Under the pieces are notes generated by a model. It was not told the DNA's origin. It ran no database searches and saw only the letters and a program-made list of their open reading frames with translations. A DNA stretch of 16,435 bases, from positions 1 to 16,435 of the forward strand of contig DAHWKH010000080.1 in assembly GCA_027343725.1 (NCBI GenBank), in the 5' to 3' direction. The first letter of the stretch is position 1, and each line of letters begins with the position of its first letter. Made by a program: the position numbers and the translations under genes. Positions 1-7,093 of this stretch are shown piece after piece. The DNA comes from Acidiferrobacteraceae bacterium (GTDB lineage: Bacteria; Pseudomonadota; Gammaproteobacteria; Acidiferrobacterales; Acidiferrobacteraceae).

Positions 1-743
1 CCCTGGAACGCCCGCCCCCGAACGCCGTCCCATACCGTATCGTCTTCCCCGGCGGCCCCCGGGCCTTGCGGGTCGGCGCCCCCGTGACCCTCGAGAGCCG
101 GCGCGTCGGTCAGGTGACGGCGGTGCGCACGCTCTACGACCCCCCGCGCCAAGCCCTGCGCACCCACGTCCGAATCGTCATCGACCCCGCGACAATCCCG
201 CTCGCGCGCGGCTATCGCTGGCACAAGGCGACGCTCACGGAACAAATGAACGGCGTGCTCGCGCACCTCGTGGCCCACGGCCTGCGCGCGCGCATCGCCC
301 GCTCGGTGCCGTTCGTGGGCGCCGCCGCGATCGATCTCGGCGAGAGCCACAGGTCTCATCCGGCGGTGCTCGGCCGCGGACACCCTCCCCGAATCCCCTC
401 GCAGTCGAAAAGCGGGCTTCGCGCCATCGAAACGCGCGCAAACGCGATCCTCTCCCACATCCAGGCGATCCCGCTCGCGGCCATCGGCCGCAACATTCAC
501 GCGACCACGCGCCGCCTCCCGGGCCTTGTCACGCAGGTGCGGGAAAGCGCGCGCAAGACGCGCGCCGCCCTGGACGCCGCCCGCCGGGTGCTCTCGCCGC
601 GTGCGCGCGCCAACAGCCCGCCGGGGAGCGGCAATCTGCCGCGGACCCTCCACGCACTGAGCGCCAGCGCGCGCAGCGTGCGCACCCTCGCCCGGCTCCT
701 CAGCCGCAAACCCAACGCGCTCCTCTTCGGGAAGGGGCGATGA
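1..743 (+). CDS. pqiB: PqiB, MCE-domain lipid transport protein (3' part only)
   Basis: This is the C-terminal 246 residues of a gene that runs off the left edge; codons are in phase from base 3. The visible part starts inside a last MCE/MlaD domain. The stretch YRIVFPGG, then LRVGAPVTLESRRVGQV, matches the conserved MCE core in which a Gly-Ala-Pro-Val turn precedes a Gly-x-Val strand. The domain closes with the usual GLRARI...VPFVGAAAIDL segment. A helical tail follows, containing AIPLAAIGRNIHATTRRL, close to the post-MCE helix of PqiB. PqiB is a multi-MCE protein anchored in the inner membrane that forms a periplasmic tunnel for lipids. The stop overlaps the start of the next gene (ATGA), which encodes the partner lipoprotein. 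YebT/LetB or MlaD are less likely, because of the tail and the PqiC neighbour. The domain is a confident call; the exact subfamily is inferred. Confidence 0.83.
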   Translation, partial: LERPPPNAVPYRIVFPGGPRALRVGAPVTLESRRVGQVTAVRTLYDPPRQALRTHVRIVIDPATIPLARGYRWHKATLTEQMNGVLAHLVAHGLRARIARSVPFVGAAAIDLGESHRSHPAVLGRGHPPRIPSQSKSGLRAIETRANAILSHIQAIPLAAIGRNIHATTRRLPGLVTQVRESARKTRAALDAARRVLSPRARANSPPGSGNLPRTLHALSASARSVRTLARLLSRKPNALLFGKGR

Positions 744-1366
744 GGCGCGTCCGGCGGGCCCTCATCCTGTGCGCCCTGGCGGCGCTGGCCTCCTGCGCCG
801 GCCCCCCGGCGCGCGATTACCGCCTCCTCGCGCAAGGCCCGGGGGTGCGCGTCTACGACCTCAGACTGCGGGCGCTCGCGGTGGCACGGATCGTCATGCC
901 CCCGGGGATGAACCGCCGCAGGGTCCTGCGTTCCGCGGGTGCCACGCGCATCCGCGCCGTCCCGCACGCCCGTTGGATGGCGCCCCTGGGCACCCTCATG
1001 CGCCTCACGCTCGCCCAGGACCTGGCGCGCATCATCCGCCCGTCGCGGCGCGTGCGGCTCCCGGGCCAACGCCTCCCGAAACACGGCAGCGCGCTCGTGT
1101 TCGTGACTGTCCAGGCATTCCTCCCGACACCCCGCGGCGTCCGCCTCGATGCCCGCTGGTCGGTTGCCTGCCGCGCCTCGCATGCGTCCTTGAGCCACGG
1201 GCGGGTCCACATTCGCGTCGCAACCGCACCCGAGGCGCTTGCGCTCTCGGAATCCATGAGCGATGCCGTGAAAAGGCTTGCCGGCACCATTGCCGACCGC
1301 CTGCGTCCGGCCCCGGCCGGGGTATCCGGCGTGACTCGCCCACCGCCTGTGTTACGATGCCCGTGA
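740..1366 (+). CDS. pqiC: PqiC, ABC-type transport auxiliary lipoprotein
   Basis: A 208-residue protein with a short basic N-terminus, a hydrophobic run and a lipobox ending LASC, so Cys19 is the likely lipidated residue. The middle (about residues 50-100) reads like the DUF330/PqiC fold: a strand with IVMPPGMNRRRVL, then ARWMAPLGTLMRLTLAQDLARI, equivalent to the 'rW..pL...l...L' signature of the family. PqiC is an outer-membrane lipoprotein that works with PqiB to bridge the two membranes for lipid transfer. The start is fixed by the 4-nt ATGA overlap with pqiB, which suggests translational coupling. The C-terminal 20 or so residues are Pro/Arg-rich and not recognisable. Sequence conservation in this family is low, so the call rests on the lipobox, the Trp motif and the position after pqiB. 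Confidence 0.78.
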   Translation: MRRVRRALILCALAALASCAGPPARDYRLLAQGPGVRVYDLRLRALAVARIVMPPGMNRRRVLRSAGATRIRAVPHARWMAPLGTLMRLTLAQDLARIIRPSRRVRLPGQRLPKHGSALVFVTVQAFLPTPRGVRLDARWSVACRASHASLSHGRVHIRVATAPEALALSESMSDAVKRLAGTIADRLRPAPAGVSGVTRPPPVLRCP

Positions 1367-1373
1367 GGATCCC

Positions 1374-2942
1374 ATGACCAACGCACACTACGACGTCATC
1401 GTCATCGGGAGCGGTCCGGGGGGCGCTTCCCTCGCCCATCGCCTGGCCTCCTACGGGCGGCGCGTCCTACTCATCGAGCGCGGGGACTATCTGCGCCGCG
1501 CGCCCGAGAACTGGGATGCGAAGACCGTCTTCGTGGACGCCCGCTACCAAAGCCGGGAAACCTGGTACGGCCGGGATGGGCGGACTTTTCATCCGGGACT
1601 GCACTACTTCGTGGGCGGCAATTCCAAGGTCTACGGGGCAGCGTTGTTCCGGCTGCGCGAACGCGACTTCGAGGAGATCGCCTACCCGGAGGGCGTCTCA
1701 CCCGCCTGGCCGATCCCCTATCAGGCGCTCGAACCCTACTACGGACAGGCGGAACGGCTGTTTCATGTCCACGGGCAACGGGGGGAGGACCCCAACGAGC
1801 CGCCGGCGAGCGAACCCTACCCCTATCCGCCGGTCACGCACGCCCCCGATATCGAGGCCTTGAGCCGCGGGCTCACCGCCCAGGGCCTGCACCCCTTCCA
1901 TCTGCCGCTCGGCATCCTGCTCGATGAACACAACGGCGTGCCGACCCCCACGAGCCCGTGTATCCGTTGCGCCGCCTTCGACGGATTCCCGTGTCCGGTG
2001 AACGGCAAGGCCGACGCCCAGGTGGTGTGCGTGGACCCGGCGCTCGCCGCCTATCCCGGGCACTTGACACTCGCCACCAACACCTATGTCTCGCGCCTCG
2101 AAACCGACGCATCGGGACGCATCGTCACCCAGGTCCATGCGACGCGCAACGGCCAGAAGGTGCGCTACGAGGCGGATATCGTGGTCGCGGCCTGCGGCGC
2201 GCTCTCGAGCGCCCTGCTGTTTTTGCGCTCCGCGAACGCCAAGCATCCGCGCGGGCTCGCCAACGGCTCGGACCAAGTCGGGCGTAACTATCTGCGCCAT
2301 AACCAGTCGGTGCTCATGGCCCTCTTGCGCCACGAGACGACCACGGTCTTCCAGAAAACCCTGGCCATCAGCGACTACTATCTGAAAGCCGACGACTGGG
2401 ACTACCCCTTGGGACTCATCCAATTGCTCGCCAAGACTCACGCGGCCCAGGTGCAGGGCGAGACCCTACCGGCGGCGTTCGCCTGGCTGCCGTCCTGGCC
2501 GTTTGCCGCGATCGCGCGTCACTCCTTGAGCTTCTGGCTGTCGAGCGAGGACCTCCCGCGACCCGAGAACCGGATCGTCTATCAAGGTGAGAAGGTGATG
2601 CTGGATCTCACCGAAACGAATATGGAGGCGCATCGCCGGCTGCGCAAAAAACTGCGCGCCCTCCTGGACGGGATCGGCGCGCGCCCTTTGCTCATCGAAC
2701 GGCGGCTCTATCTCGGCAAGAACATCCCCATCGGCGGCACCGCGCACCAGGCCGGCACCCTGCGCTTCGGGCGGGATCCCGCGACCTCGGTCCTCGACCC
2801 CGACTGCAAGGCGCACGAGCTCGACAACCTCTACGCCACCGATGCGAGCTTTTTCCCCTCCATCGGCTCGGTGAACCCGACCCTCACGATCGTCGCCAAT
2901 GCCCTACGCACCGCCGATACCATCCACAAGCGCCTCGCCTGA
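1374..2942 (+). CDS. GMC-family FAD-dependent oxidoreductase
   Basis: A 522-residue cytoplasmic-type flavoprotein with no signal peptide. Residues 7-36 form the dinucleotide-binding start, with GSGPGG at 12-17 and a closing Glu in LLIERGD. Residues 80-90 (VGGNSKVYGAAL) are the second FAD contact of the family. The C-terminal GMC domain has IGGTAHQAGTLRFG (His458) and GSVNPTLTIVANALRTAD (Asn501); the 43-residue spacing fits the catalytic His/Asn pair of GMC oxidoreductases. A Cys-rich patch (Cys196, Cys199, Cys207, Cys219; pattern CIRCaafDGFPC) resembles a conserved insert in one bacterial subgroup of GMC enzymes; a metal or cluster role is possible but unproven. The family oxidises alcohols, sugars or sterol-like substrates, and the substrate here is unknown. 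The SD (GAGGA) overlaps the pqiC stop and the gap is 7 bp, so it is probably cotranscribed with pqiBC. Confidence 0.9.
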   Translation: MTNAHYDVIVIGSGPGGASLAHRLASYGRRVLLIERGDYLRRAPENWDAKTVFVDARYQSRETWYGRDGRTFHPGLHYFVGGNSKVYGAALFRLRERDFEEIAYPEGVSPAWPIPYQALEPYYGQAERLFHVHGQRGEDPNEPPASEPYPYPPVTHAPDIEALSRGLTAQGLHPFHLPLGILLDEHNGVPTPTSPCIRCAAFDGFPCPVNGKADAQVVCVDPALAAYPGHLTLATNTYVSRLETDASGRIVTQVHATRNGQKVRYEADIVVAACGALSSALLFLRSANAKHPRGLANGSDQVGRNYLRHNQSVLMALLRHETTTVFQKTLAISDYYLKADDWDYPLGLIQLLAKTHAAQVQGETLPAAFAWLPSWPFAAIARHSLSFWLSSEDLPRPENRIVYQGEKVMLDLTETNMEAHRRLRKKLRALLDGIGARPLLIERRLYLGKNIPIGGTAHQAGTLRFGRDPATSVLDPDCKAHELDNLYATDASFFPSIGSVNPTLTIVANALRTADTIHKRLA

Positions 2943-2971
2943 CCGGGCTTTCGGCCGCGCCCGCCTGCCCC

Positions 2972-2998
2972 TATAATGGCGCCTCCATGCGCTAAGGA
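2972..2998 (+). promoter_or_regulatory. Candidate sigma-70 promoter and SD for the binding protein/psiE unit
   Basis: A perfect -10 hexamer TATAAT lies at 2972-2977 in otherwise very GC-rich DNA. The best -35 at 17-bp spacing (2949-2954, TTTCGG) is poor. The SD AAGGA at 2994-2998 sits 7 nt before ATG 3006 and selects that start over the upstream ATG 2976, which overlaps the -10 box itself. The 63-bp gap after the GMC gene shows no hairpin with a T-run, so read-through from upstream is also possible. Confidence 0.42.
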
Positions 2999-3005
2999 TC
3001 CGATC

Positions 3006-3956
3006 ATGTCCCGCGGTCACGCTTATGCCCTGGGCGCGCTCGCCGCGACCTTGACGGCCCTGCCGGCCCACGCGCGCGCGCCCTTTCCCGTGGCCTATGC
3101 CGGCTCCATGGGCGTGGTCATGGACCGGGCCCTGGGGCCCGCCTTCTGCCGCCGGCACCATTGCGTGTATCAGGGTTTGGGGCAGGGGGCCTACGGCCTT
3201 GCGCGGCGCATCGCCGCCCATGCGCTCGCAACCGATGCGTTTCTCGCGATCACGCCGGGACCCATACGCCTCTTGCAGAAGGCGCACCTCGTGACGCGCG
3301 CCATCCCCATCGCCAGCACCCAGATGGCGATCGCCTACAGCACGGCCGGCCCTTATCGGGCGCTGTTCCGCCGCGTGCGCGAAGGCCTCATACCCTGGTA
3401 TCGGGCCCTGGAAACCCCCGGGGTGCGCTTCGGGCGGACCGATCCGCGAACCGATCCGCAGGGGCGCAATATCGTGTTCACGTTGCAACTCGCGGCCCGT
3501 TACTACCACAAACCCGGGCTTGCCCGCGCGATCCTCGGGCCGCTCATCAATACCCGCCAGATCTTCAGCGAACCGACGTTGCTTGCGCGCCTCGAGGCGG
3601 GCCAGATCGCGGCATCCTCGACCTATCTGAGCGCCGCGCGCTCGCTGCATCTGAGCGCCATCCGCTTGCCCGCGCCGATCAATCTGAGCGACCCCGCGCT
3701 CGCGACGCGCTGGTATCGGCAGGCGCGCCTTGTGTTCGAGCAAAAGGGGGTGCGCCGGATCGTCCACCCGCAGCCGCTCGTCTTCTACGCGGCCGTCCCC
3801 GAAGACGCCCCCGACCCGGCCCTGGGCCGCGCCTTCCTGCGCTTTCTCATAAGCCCGGCCGGCCAAAAGCGCCTGCGCCAGGCCGGCTACGGGCCGCCAC
3901 TCGGTGCGGCCCTGACGGCGCCTCGCGCACCGTCCACCCGCCGGCGCTCGCCATGA
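3006..3956 (+). CDS. Periplasmic molybdate/tungstate-type substrate-binding protein
   Basis: A 316-residue exported protein. Residues 1-23 form a signal peptide ending in an A-H-A site. The mature part follows the ModA/WtpA (type II periplasmic binding protein) layout: VAYAGSM at 29-35, where the oxyanion-binding Ser lies in this fold; a hinge segment around STQMAIAYS; a WYRALETPGVRFGRTDPRTDPQGR block typical of oxyanion binders; and a C-terminal FYAAVPEDAP...GRAFLRFLISPAGQKRLRQAGYGPP. The ligand (molybdate, tungstate, sulfate or phosphate) cannot be read from sequence. No permease or ATPase gene is adjacent, so it either feeds a distant ABC transporter or acts as a sensor. Its stop overlaps the psiE start (ATGA). 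The ATG at 3006 is chosen because it follows AAGGA at 7 nt and gives a clean signal peptide. Confidence 0.77.
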   Translation: MSRGHAYALGALAATLTALPAHARAPFPVAYAGSMGVVMDRALGPAFCRRHHCVYQGLGQGAYGLARRIAAHALATDAFLAITPGPIRLLQKAHLVTRAIPIASTQMAIAYSTAGPYRALFRRVREGLIPWYRALETPGVRFGRTDPRTDPQGRNIVFTLQLAARYYHKPGLARAILGPLINTRQIFSEPTLLARLEAGQIAASSTYLSAARSLHLSAIRLPAPINLSDPALATRWYRQARLVFEQKGVRRIVHPQPLVFYAAVPEDAPDPALGRAFLRFLISPAGQKRLRQAGYGPPLGAALTAPRAPSTRRRSP

Positions 3957-4429
3957 GCGGCCGCACGCACGGATGGCGGCGCCTCGCCACGCGTTCGACA
4001 TGGATTGCGCTCCTCGAAACGCTCGTCGATGCGATCCTCGCGCTCATCCTCTTGTTTCTTCTGCTCGGCGTGATCATCGGCGTGAGCCACTTGTTCCTGC
4101 ACCTTGGCTACCTCATCACCCAGGGCCACCTCACGTCCCAATACCTGGGCTTGGTCGGGCACGTCCTCACCCTGTTCGTGCTCATCGAGCTCTCGCGCTC
4201 CCTCCTGCACTACTTTACGGTGCATCGCCTGCGCATGACCTACATCGTCGACGCGGCGCTCGTGTTCGTGCTGCGGGATCTTATGATCGGCCTCTTCGAG
4301 AAAACCCTGCCGACAGCGACGATCTATGCCTTGAGTGCGCTCATTTTTGTCTTGGGTGCCTTGCGCATCGGCTCCGTTCTCGTGTCTCAGCGCGAGACGT
4401 CCGCCCCCTCGCGGCTCGAGAACGGCTGA
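3953..4429 (+). CDS. psiE: PsiE-family (phosphate-starvation-inducible) membrane protein
   Basis: A 158-residue protein with four predicted membrane helices at about 17-46, 62-82, 97-117 and 122-144. The segment LTLFVLIELSRSLLHYFTVHRLRMTYIVDAALVFVLRDL carries the pattern of the PsiE family: an acidic residue in helix two, a Tyr and His before helix three, and an Arg-Asp at its end. In E. coli psiE is induced by phosphate starvation; its molecular function is unknown. The start overlaps the stop of the upstream binding-protein gene by 4 nt, so the two are probably translated together and may act together in anion sensing or uptake (inference). The last 43 nt overlap the 3' end of the opposing sulfotransferase gene. 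Confidence 0.83.
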   Translation: MSGRTHGWRRLATRSTWIALLETLVDAILALILLFLLLGVIIGVSHLFLHLGYLITQGHLTSQYLGLVGHVLTLFVLIELSRSLLHYFTVHRLRMTYIVDAALVFVLRDLMIGLFEKTLPTATIYALSALIFVLGALRIGSVLVSQRETSAPSRLENG

Positions 4430-5361
4430 CGGTGGGTCGCGGGGGCGTCCCGGGGCCAGCTGCGGCGCAGCTCCGGCAGCGGGCGCCCGAGTTCGGCCTC
4501 GAGGGCGGTGATCTCCGGTGCATAGATCTCCTTGAGGAAACGCGCCGCGCGCTCGTCACGCGCGGGCTTGGCGGCCTCCTTTTGAAACCAGCGCTCCCAC
4601 ACGTAGACACCGAGACGCCGCGGCACCACCCGCTCGCCCAGGAACCGGCTGATCGGGTGGCCGGCCACGCGCCGTGCCCACGCGCCCTTGGGCTGCCGGT
4701 AGCGGTTATGCGCCTCCCGGGTGTCGATCGCGCCCGTGCTGCGCTCATCGCTGCCGAGAAACCGGGCGATCGTACGCACGACTCCGCGCGCGTTGGTCTT
4801 CAAGTCCTCGAGCAGTAACACCAACACGCGATCACGCCCGAAGAGCCCACGGTAGCGGCGGATCTGCTCGGTATAAAGGCCGAGCTCCACGTACAATTGC
4901 GACACCCCCCAGCCTTTGTCGGGGCGTCGCCAATCGGTCTTGAGGGCCTCGTAAAAGGGCTCGTGGATCGCGCCCTCCGAATAATCCATCAAATACTGCG
5001 CATAGGCGCGCTCGATCGGATCGCGCAGGATCGCGATGATCCGCGCGTCGGGCGCGACGCGGGCGATGCGTTCGGGGGCCTCGGGGCACCACAGATACGA
5101 GGGGCTCGCATCCCCCCGCCACGGGTACTGGGCCGCGTCGCGGTAGAGATCGCGATAGCGACTTTCGTCGCGCACGAAGGTGATGAGGTGGCGCTGCGCG
5201 GGCGAAGGCTTGGGGCGCGTGAAGAAGTGCGGCTCCTTGATCTGCGGAAAAAACACGTCCGGATGCTGGCCGAGGTAGGCATACAGAGAGGTCGTGCCGC
5301 TTTTCACGGCCCCGACGATAAAGAGATTCGGCCAGCGTCCTTGCTTCATCCTTCCTTTCAT
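4387..5361 (-). CDS. PAPS-dependent sulfotransferase, last gene of the hopanoid operon
   Basis: A 324-residue cytoplasmic protein of the Sulfotransfer_1 family. The 5'-phosphosulfate loop is FIVGAVKSGTTSLYAYL (residues 14-30, Lys20), followed by LGQHPDVFFPQIKEPHFF as in bacterial and heparan-type sulfotransferases. GDASPSYLW (83-91) and the 3'-phosphate motif ARIIAILRDPIERAYAQYLMD (106-126) follow. The usual Ser in RDPxxRAYS is Ala121 here. The enzyme would transfer sulfate from PAPS to a hydroxyl or amine; the acceptor is unknown. The ATG at 5361 has AAGGA 7 nt upstream, and an in-frame ATG at 5349 is an alternative. It lies 10 bp after the second hpnL-like gene, so it is very likely part of the hopanoid transcript. 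A hopanoid or other envelope lipid or glycan is the natural guess for the substrate, but this is inference. Confidence 0.86.
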   Translation of the reverse strand: MKGRMKQGRWPNLFIVGAVKSGTTSLYAYLGQHPDVFFPQIKEPHFFTRPKPSPAQRHLITFVRDESRYRDLYRDAAQYPWRGDASPSYLWCPEAPERIARVAPDARIIAILRDPIERAYAQYLMDYSEGAIHEPFYEALKTDWRRPDKGWGVSQLYVELGLYTEQIRRYRGLFGRDRVLVLLLEDLKTNARGVVRTIARFLGSDERSTGAIDTREAHNRYRQPKGAWARRVAGHPISRFLGERVVPRRLGVYVWERWFQKEAAKPARDERAARFLKEIYAPEITALEAELGRPLPELRRSWPRDAPATHRQPFSSREGADVSR

Positions 5362-5371
5362 GCCTCCGTCC

Positions 5372-6382
5372 TTATCCGGTTTTCGCTATGCGATCTCCAT
5401 GGTCCCCGTCGCCCGCGGCGGCGCGCATGCCAAGCCACAGGACAGGAAGAGAGATTCCCACTTGTCGGATGCGCCGCACAAGAGACACAGCGAGCGCGAC
5501 CTCGGGCGCAAGGCCCGCTACCGCGCCGATCCCAACAAGCCCTCCTTCCTGGACTCCGAGCGCGCCCGGTACCAGGAAGGCCGCGCTCTGGAGGGCCTGG
5601 ATCAGGCTCTCGAGCACGACGCACAGCCGCAAGCCCGCCGGCTGATGCAACAGCTTCAGGATCACCCAGAACTCGCCGGCCCCGCCCAGCGCGCTCGCCA
5701 TCTGCCACACCGCGCAACGCACCCACTCACGCGGTCTATCATACAAATGCGCGATCGCGCGGTCGATGGCCTCGCCGTCGAGTCCCGCGACAAAGCTTGC
5801 ACCGGCGACGCGCGCGGCCAAGCGCTGCAAGCGCAGGAAGGGTCGCGAGCGGCGTTGGACAAACACGAACGCGAGCACGATCGGGATCGCGACCACAAGA
5901 CCCCACCAGAGGTGGCGCGCAAGCGGCCCAGACCCGGCGTACGAGGCCAAAAGACCGAGACCCACGACCAAAAGGACGATCTGCACGAAGAGCGTGACGG
6001 TCGTCTCCACGACCACGCTCGCGATCGTCATCGGCATCGGGAGGCCGCGACGCGCGAGGAGGCGCGTGGCCACGACTTCGCCACCGACGTGGGCCACGGG
6101 CAGCAGGGTATTGACGGCATTGCGCACGAAGGCCGCCGCCGTCAGCAGCGGAAGGGTGGCCTGGCGCTCGCCCGGCAAAAGTGCCCGCCAGCCCTCGGCG
6201 TTCAGGGCCAACACCGCCAGACGCACCGGCACGAGCCACAAAAGCCCGAAACCGGCCATGCCCACGAGCGCAAGGATCGCCTCCGGGTGATGATGCAGAA
6301 ACAGCAGGATGGCGGCCGCCAGCCCGAAGACACCCGCGATGATCGCCGTCAAGCGCACAAACGCGCGCCGGGTCATCGCCAT
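5372..6382 (-). CDS. Second HpnL-like membrane protein (LPG-synthase-type transmembrane family)
   Basis: A 336-residue polytopic membrane protein with about seven to eight hydrophobic segments. Family hallmarks are VRNAVNTLLPVAHVGGEVVA (86-105), SVVVETTVTLFVQ (122-134) and FLVPGALGVQEGGLVGIG (269-286), the same landmarks at the same spacing as in the hpnL gene at 10226-11257. This is the membrane (flippase-like) half seen in lysyl-phosphatidylglycerol synthases, without the catalytic domain. HpnL is conserved in hopanoid clusters but has no settled biochemical role; lipid flipping or transfer is a reasonable guess. It begins 6 bp after hpnG (ATG at 6382; ATG at 6376 is also possible and no strong SD is seen) and ends 10 bp before the sulfotransferase. 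The C-terminal 18 residues (DGDHGDRIAKTG) are hydrophilic. Confidence 0.8.
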   Translation of the reverse strand: MAMTRRAFVRLTAIIAGVFGLAAAILLFLHHHPEAILALVGMAGFGLLWLVPVRLAVLALNAEGWRALLPGERQATLPLLTAAAFVRNAVNTLLPVAHVGGEVVATRLLARRGLPMPMTIASVVVETTVTLFVQIVLLVVGLGLLASYAGSGPLARHLWWGLVVAIPIVLAFVFVQRRSRPFLRLQRLAARVAGASFVAGLDGEAIDRAIAHLYDRPREWVRCAVWQMASALGGAGEFWVILKLLHQPAGLRLCVVLESLIQALQSAAFLVPGALGVQEGGLVGIGAVAGLAPEVALAVSLVRRIRQVGISLPVLWLGMRAAAGDGDHGDRIAKTG

Positions 6383-6388
6383 GCGCGC

Positions 6389-7093
6389 TTACGCGGACCC
6401 GGAGAGCGCCGGCAGGGTCCGGGCGAGATCCGCAAGCGCGGACCGTGCGCGGCGAAAATGCGAGGCCAGCCGCCAGAGTTCGCGCCAGCGCCGCGCATTG
6501 ACCCCCAATCCCTGCAACAAGGCCAGGGCGTGCACATGCCCGAACCCGTCGACGGCTCGTGCAAGAACCGCCGGCAAGGCCTCCTGCGCGGGGTCTACGA
6601 CCGCCCGCACCACCACGAAATCGACACCGCACTCGCAGGCCGTGCGCGCCAGTGCGGCACTCTCCATGTCCACGGCCAGGGCGCCGAACTGTTGCGCGAG
6701 CAGCGCCTTCTCCTCGACGCTCGCAACCGGTTCCGACACCGACAGGATCGTGCCGTGGTGCGCGCCCGGGGGACGCAGGGTCCCGGCGCGATAGCGGCGG
6801 CCGTCGACCGCCAGCACCTCGGTCGCGACCACCAGGGAGCCGGGCATGAGACCGCTTGCGAGCCCCCCGCACGTCCCCCAGCTGACGATCCCCCGGCAGC
6901 CCTCCCCGACGAGCCGCAGCGCCGCCTCGGCGGCGCGCACGCCGCCCATGCCCGATACCGCGAGCCGGCAGCCCTCGCCGAAGGTGAGCGTCTGGCCGCT
7001 GGCGGGCGGGCGGCGGCACAGGGTGCGCGCCTCCGAGGCCAAGGCGACCACGAAGCCATAGCCCGCTAAGGCGTCGGCCGATTGCGGTAACAT
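6389..7093 (-). CDS. hpnG: HpnG, adenosylhopane nucleosidase/phosphorylase
   Basis: A 234-residue enzyme of the purine nucleoside phosphorylase/MTA-SAH nucleosidase superfamily. Seen in order: VVALASEARTL at the N-terminal strand, SGMGGVRAAEAAL (Gly-rich phosphate/ribose loop), SWGTCGGLASGLMPGSLVVATEV, and AVDMESAALARTA, the Met-Glu ribose-binding motif of the family, followed by VVRAVVDPAQEALP. HpnG removes adenine from adenosylhopane (the HpnH product) to give ribosylhopane/formylhopane on the way to bacteriohopanetetrol. The start is uncertain: ATG at 7093 overlaps the end of shc by 28 nt and lacks a clear SD. The frame stays open upstream to 7189 but that part is unlike the family; a GTG 14 codons further in is also possible. 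The stop lies 6 bp before the next gene. Confidence 0.88.
   Translation of the reverse strand: MLPQSADALAGYGFVVALASEARTLCRRPPASGQTLTFGEGCRLAVSGMGGVRAAEAALRLVGEGCRGIVSWGTCGGLASGLMPGSLVVATEVLAVDGRRYRAGTLRPPGAHHGTILSVSEPVASVEEKALLAQQFGALAVDMESAALARTACECGVDFVVVRAVVDPAQEALPAVLARAVDGFGHVHALALLQGLGVNARRWRELWRLASHFRRARSALADLARTLPALSGSA

Noticed and set aside
4384..4398. A short inverted repeat GTCTC-AGCGC-GAGAC in the convergent overlap, considered as a bidirectional terminator.
   Set aside because: It has only 5 bp of stem and no T-run on either strand.
4458..4472. AGCTGC-GGC-GCAGCT hairpin 28 bp after the psiE stop.
   Set aside because: It has a 6-bp stem within the sulfotransferase coding sequence and no T-run; expected by chance in such GC-rich DNA.
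5294..7069. A long open frame on the + strand (591 codons) antisense to the second hpnL-like gene and hpnG.
   Set aside because: Its translation is dominated by Arg, His, Gln and Asp without hydrophobic cores or known motifs, as expected for antisense of GC-rich genes. The - strand genes are clear family members.
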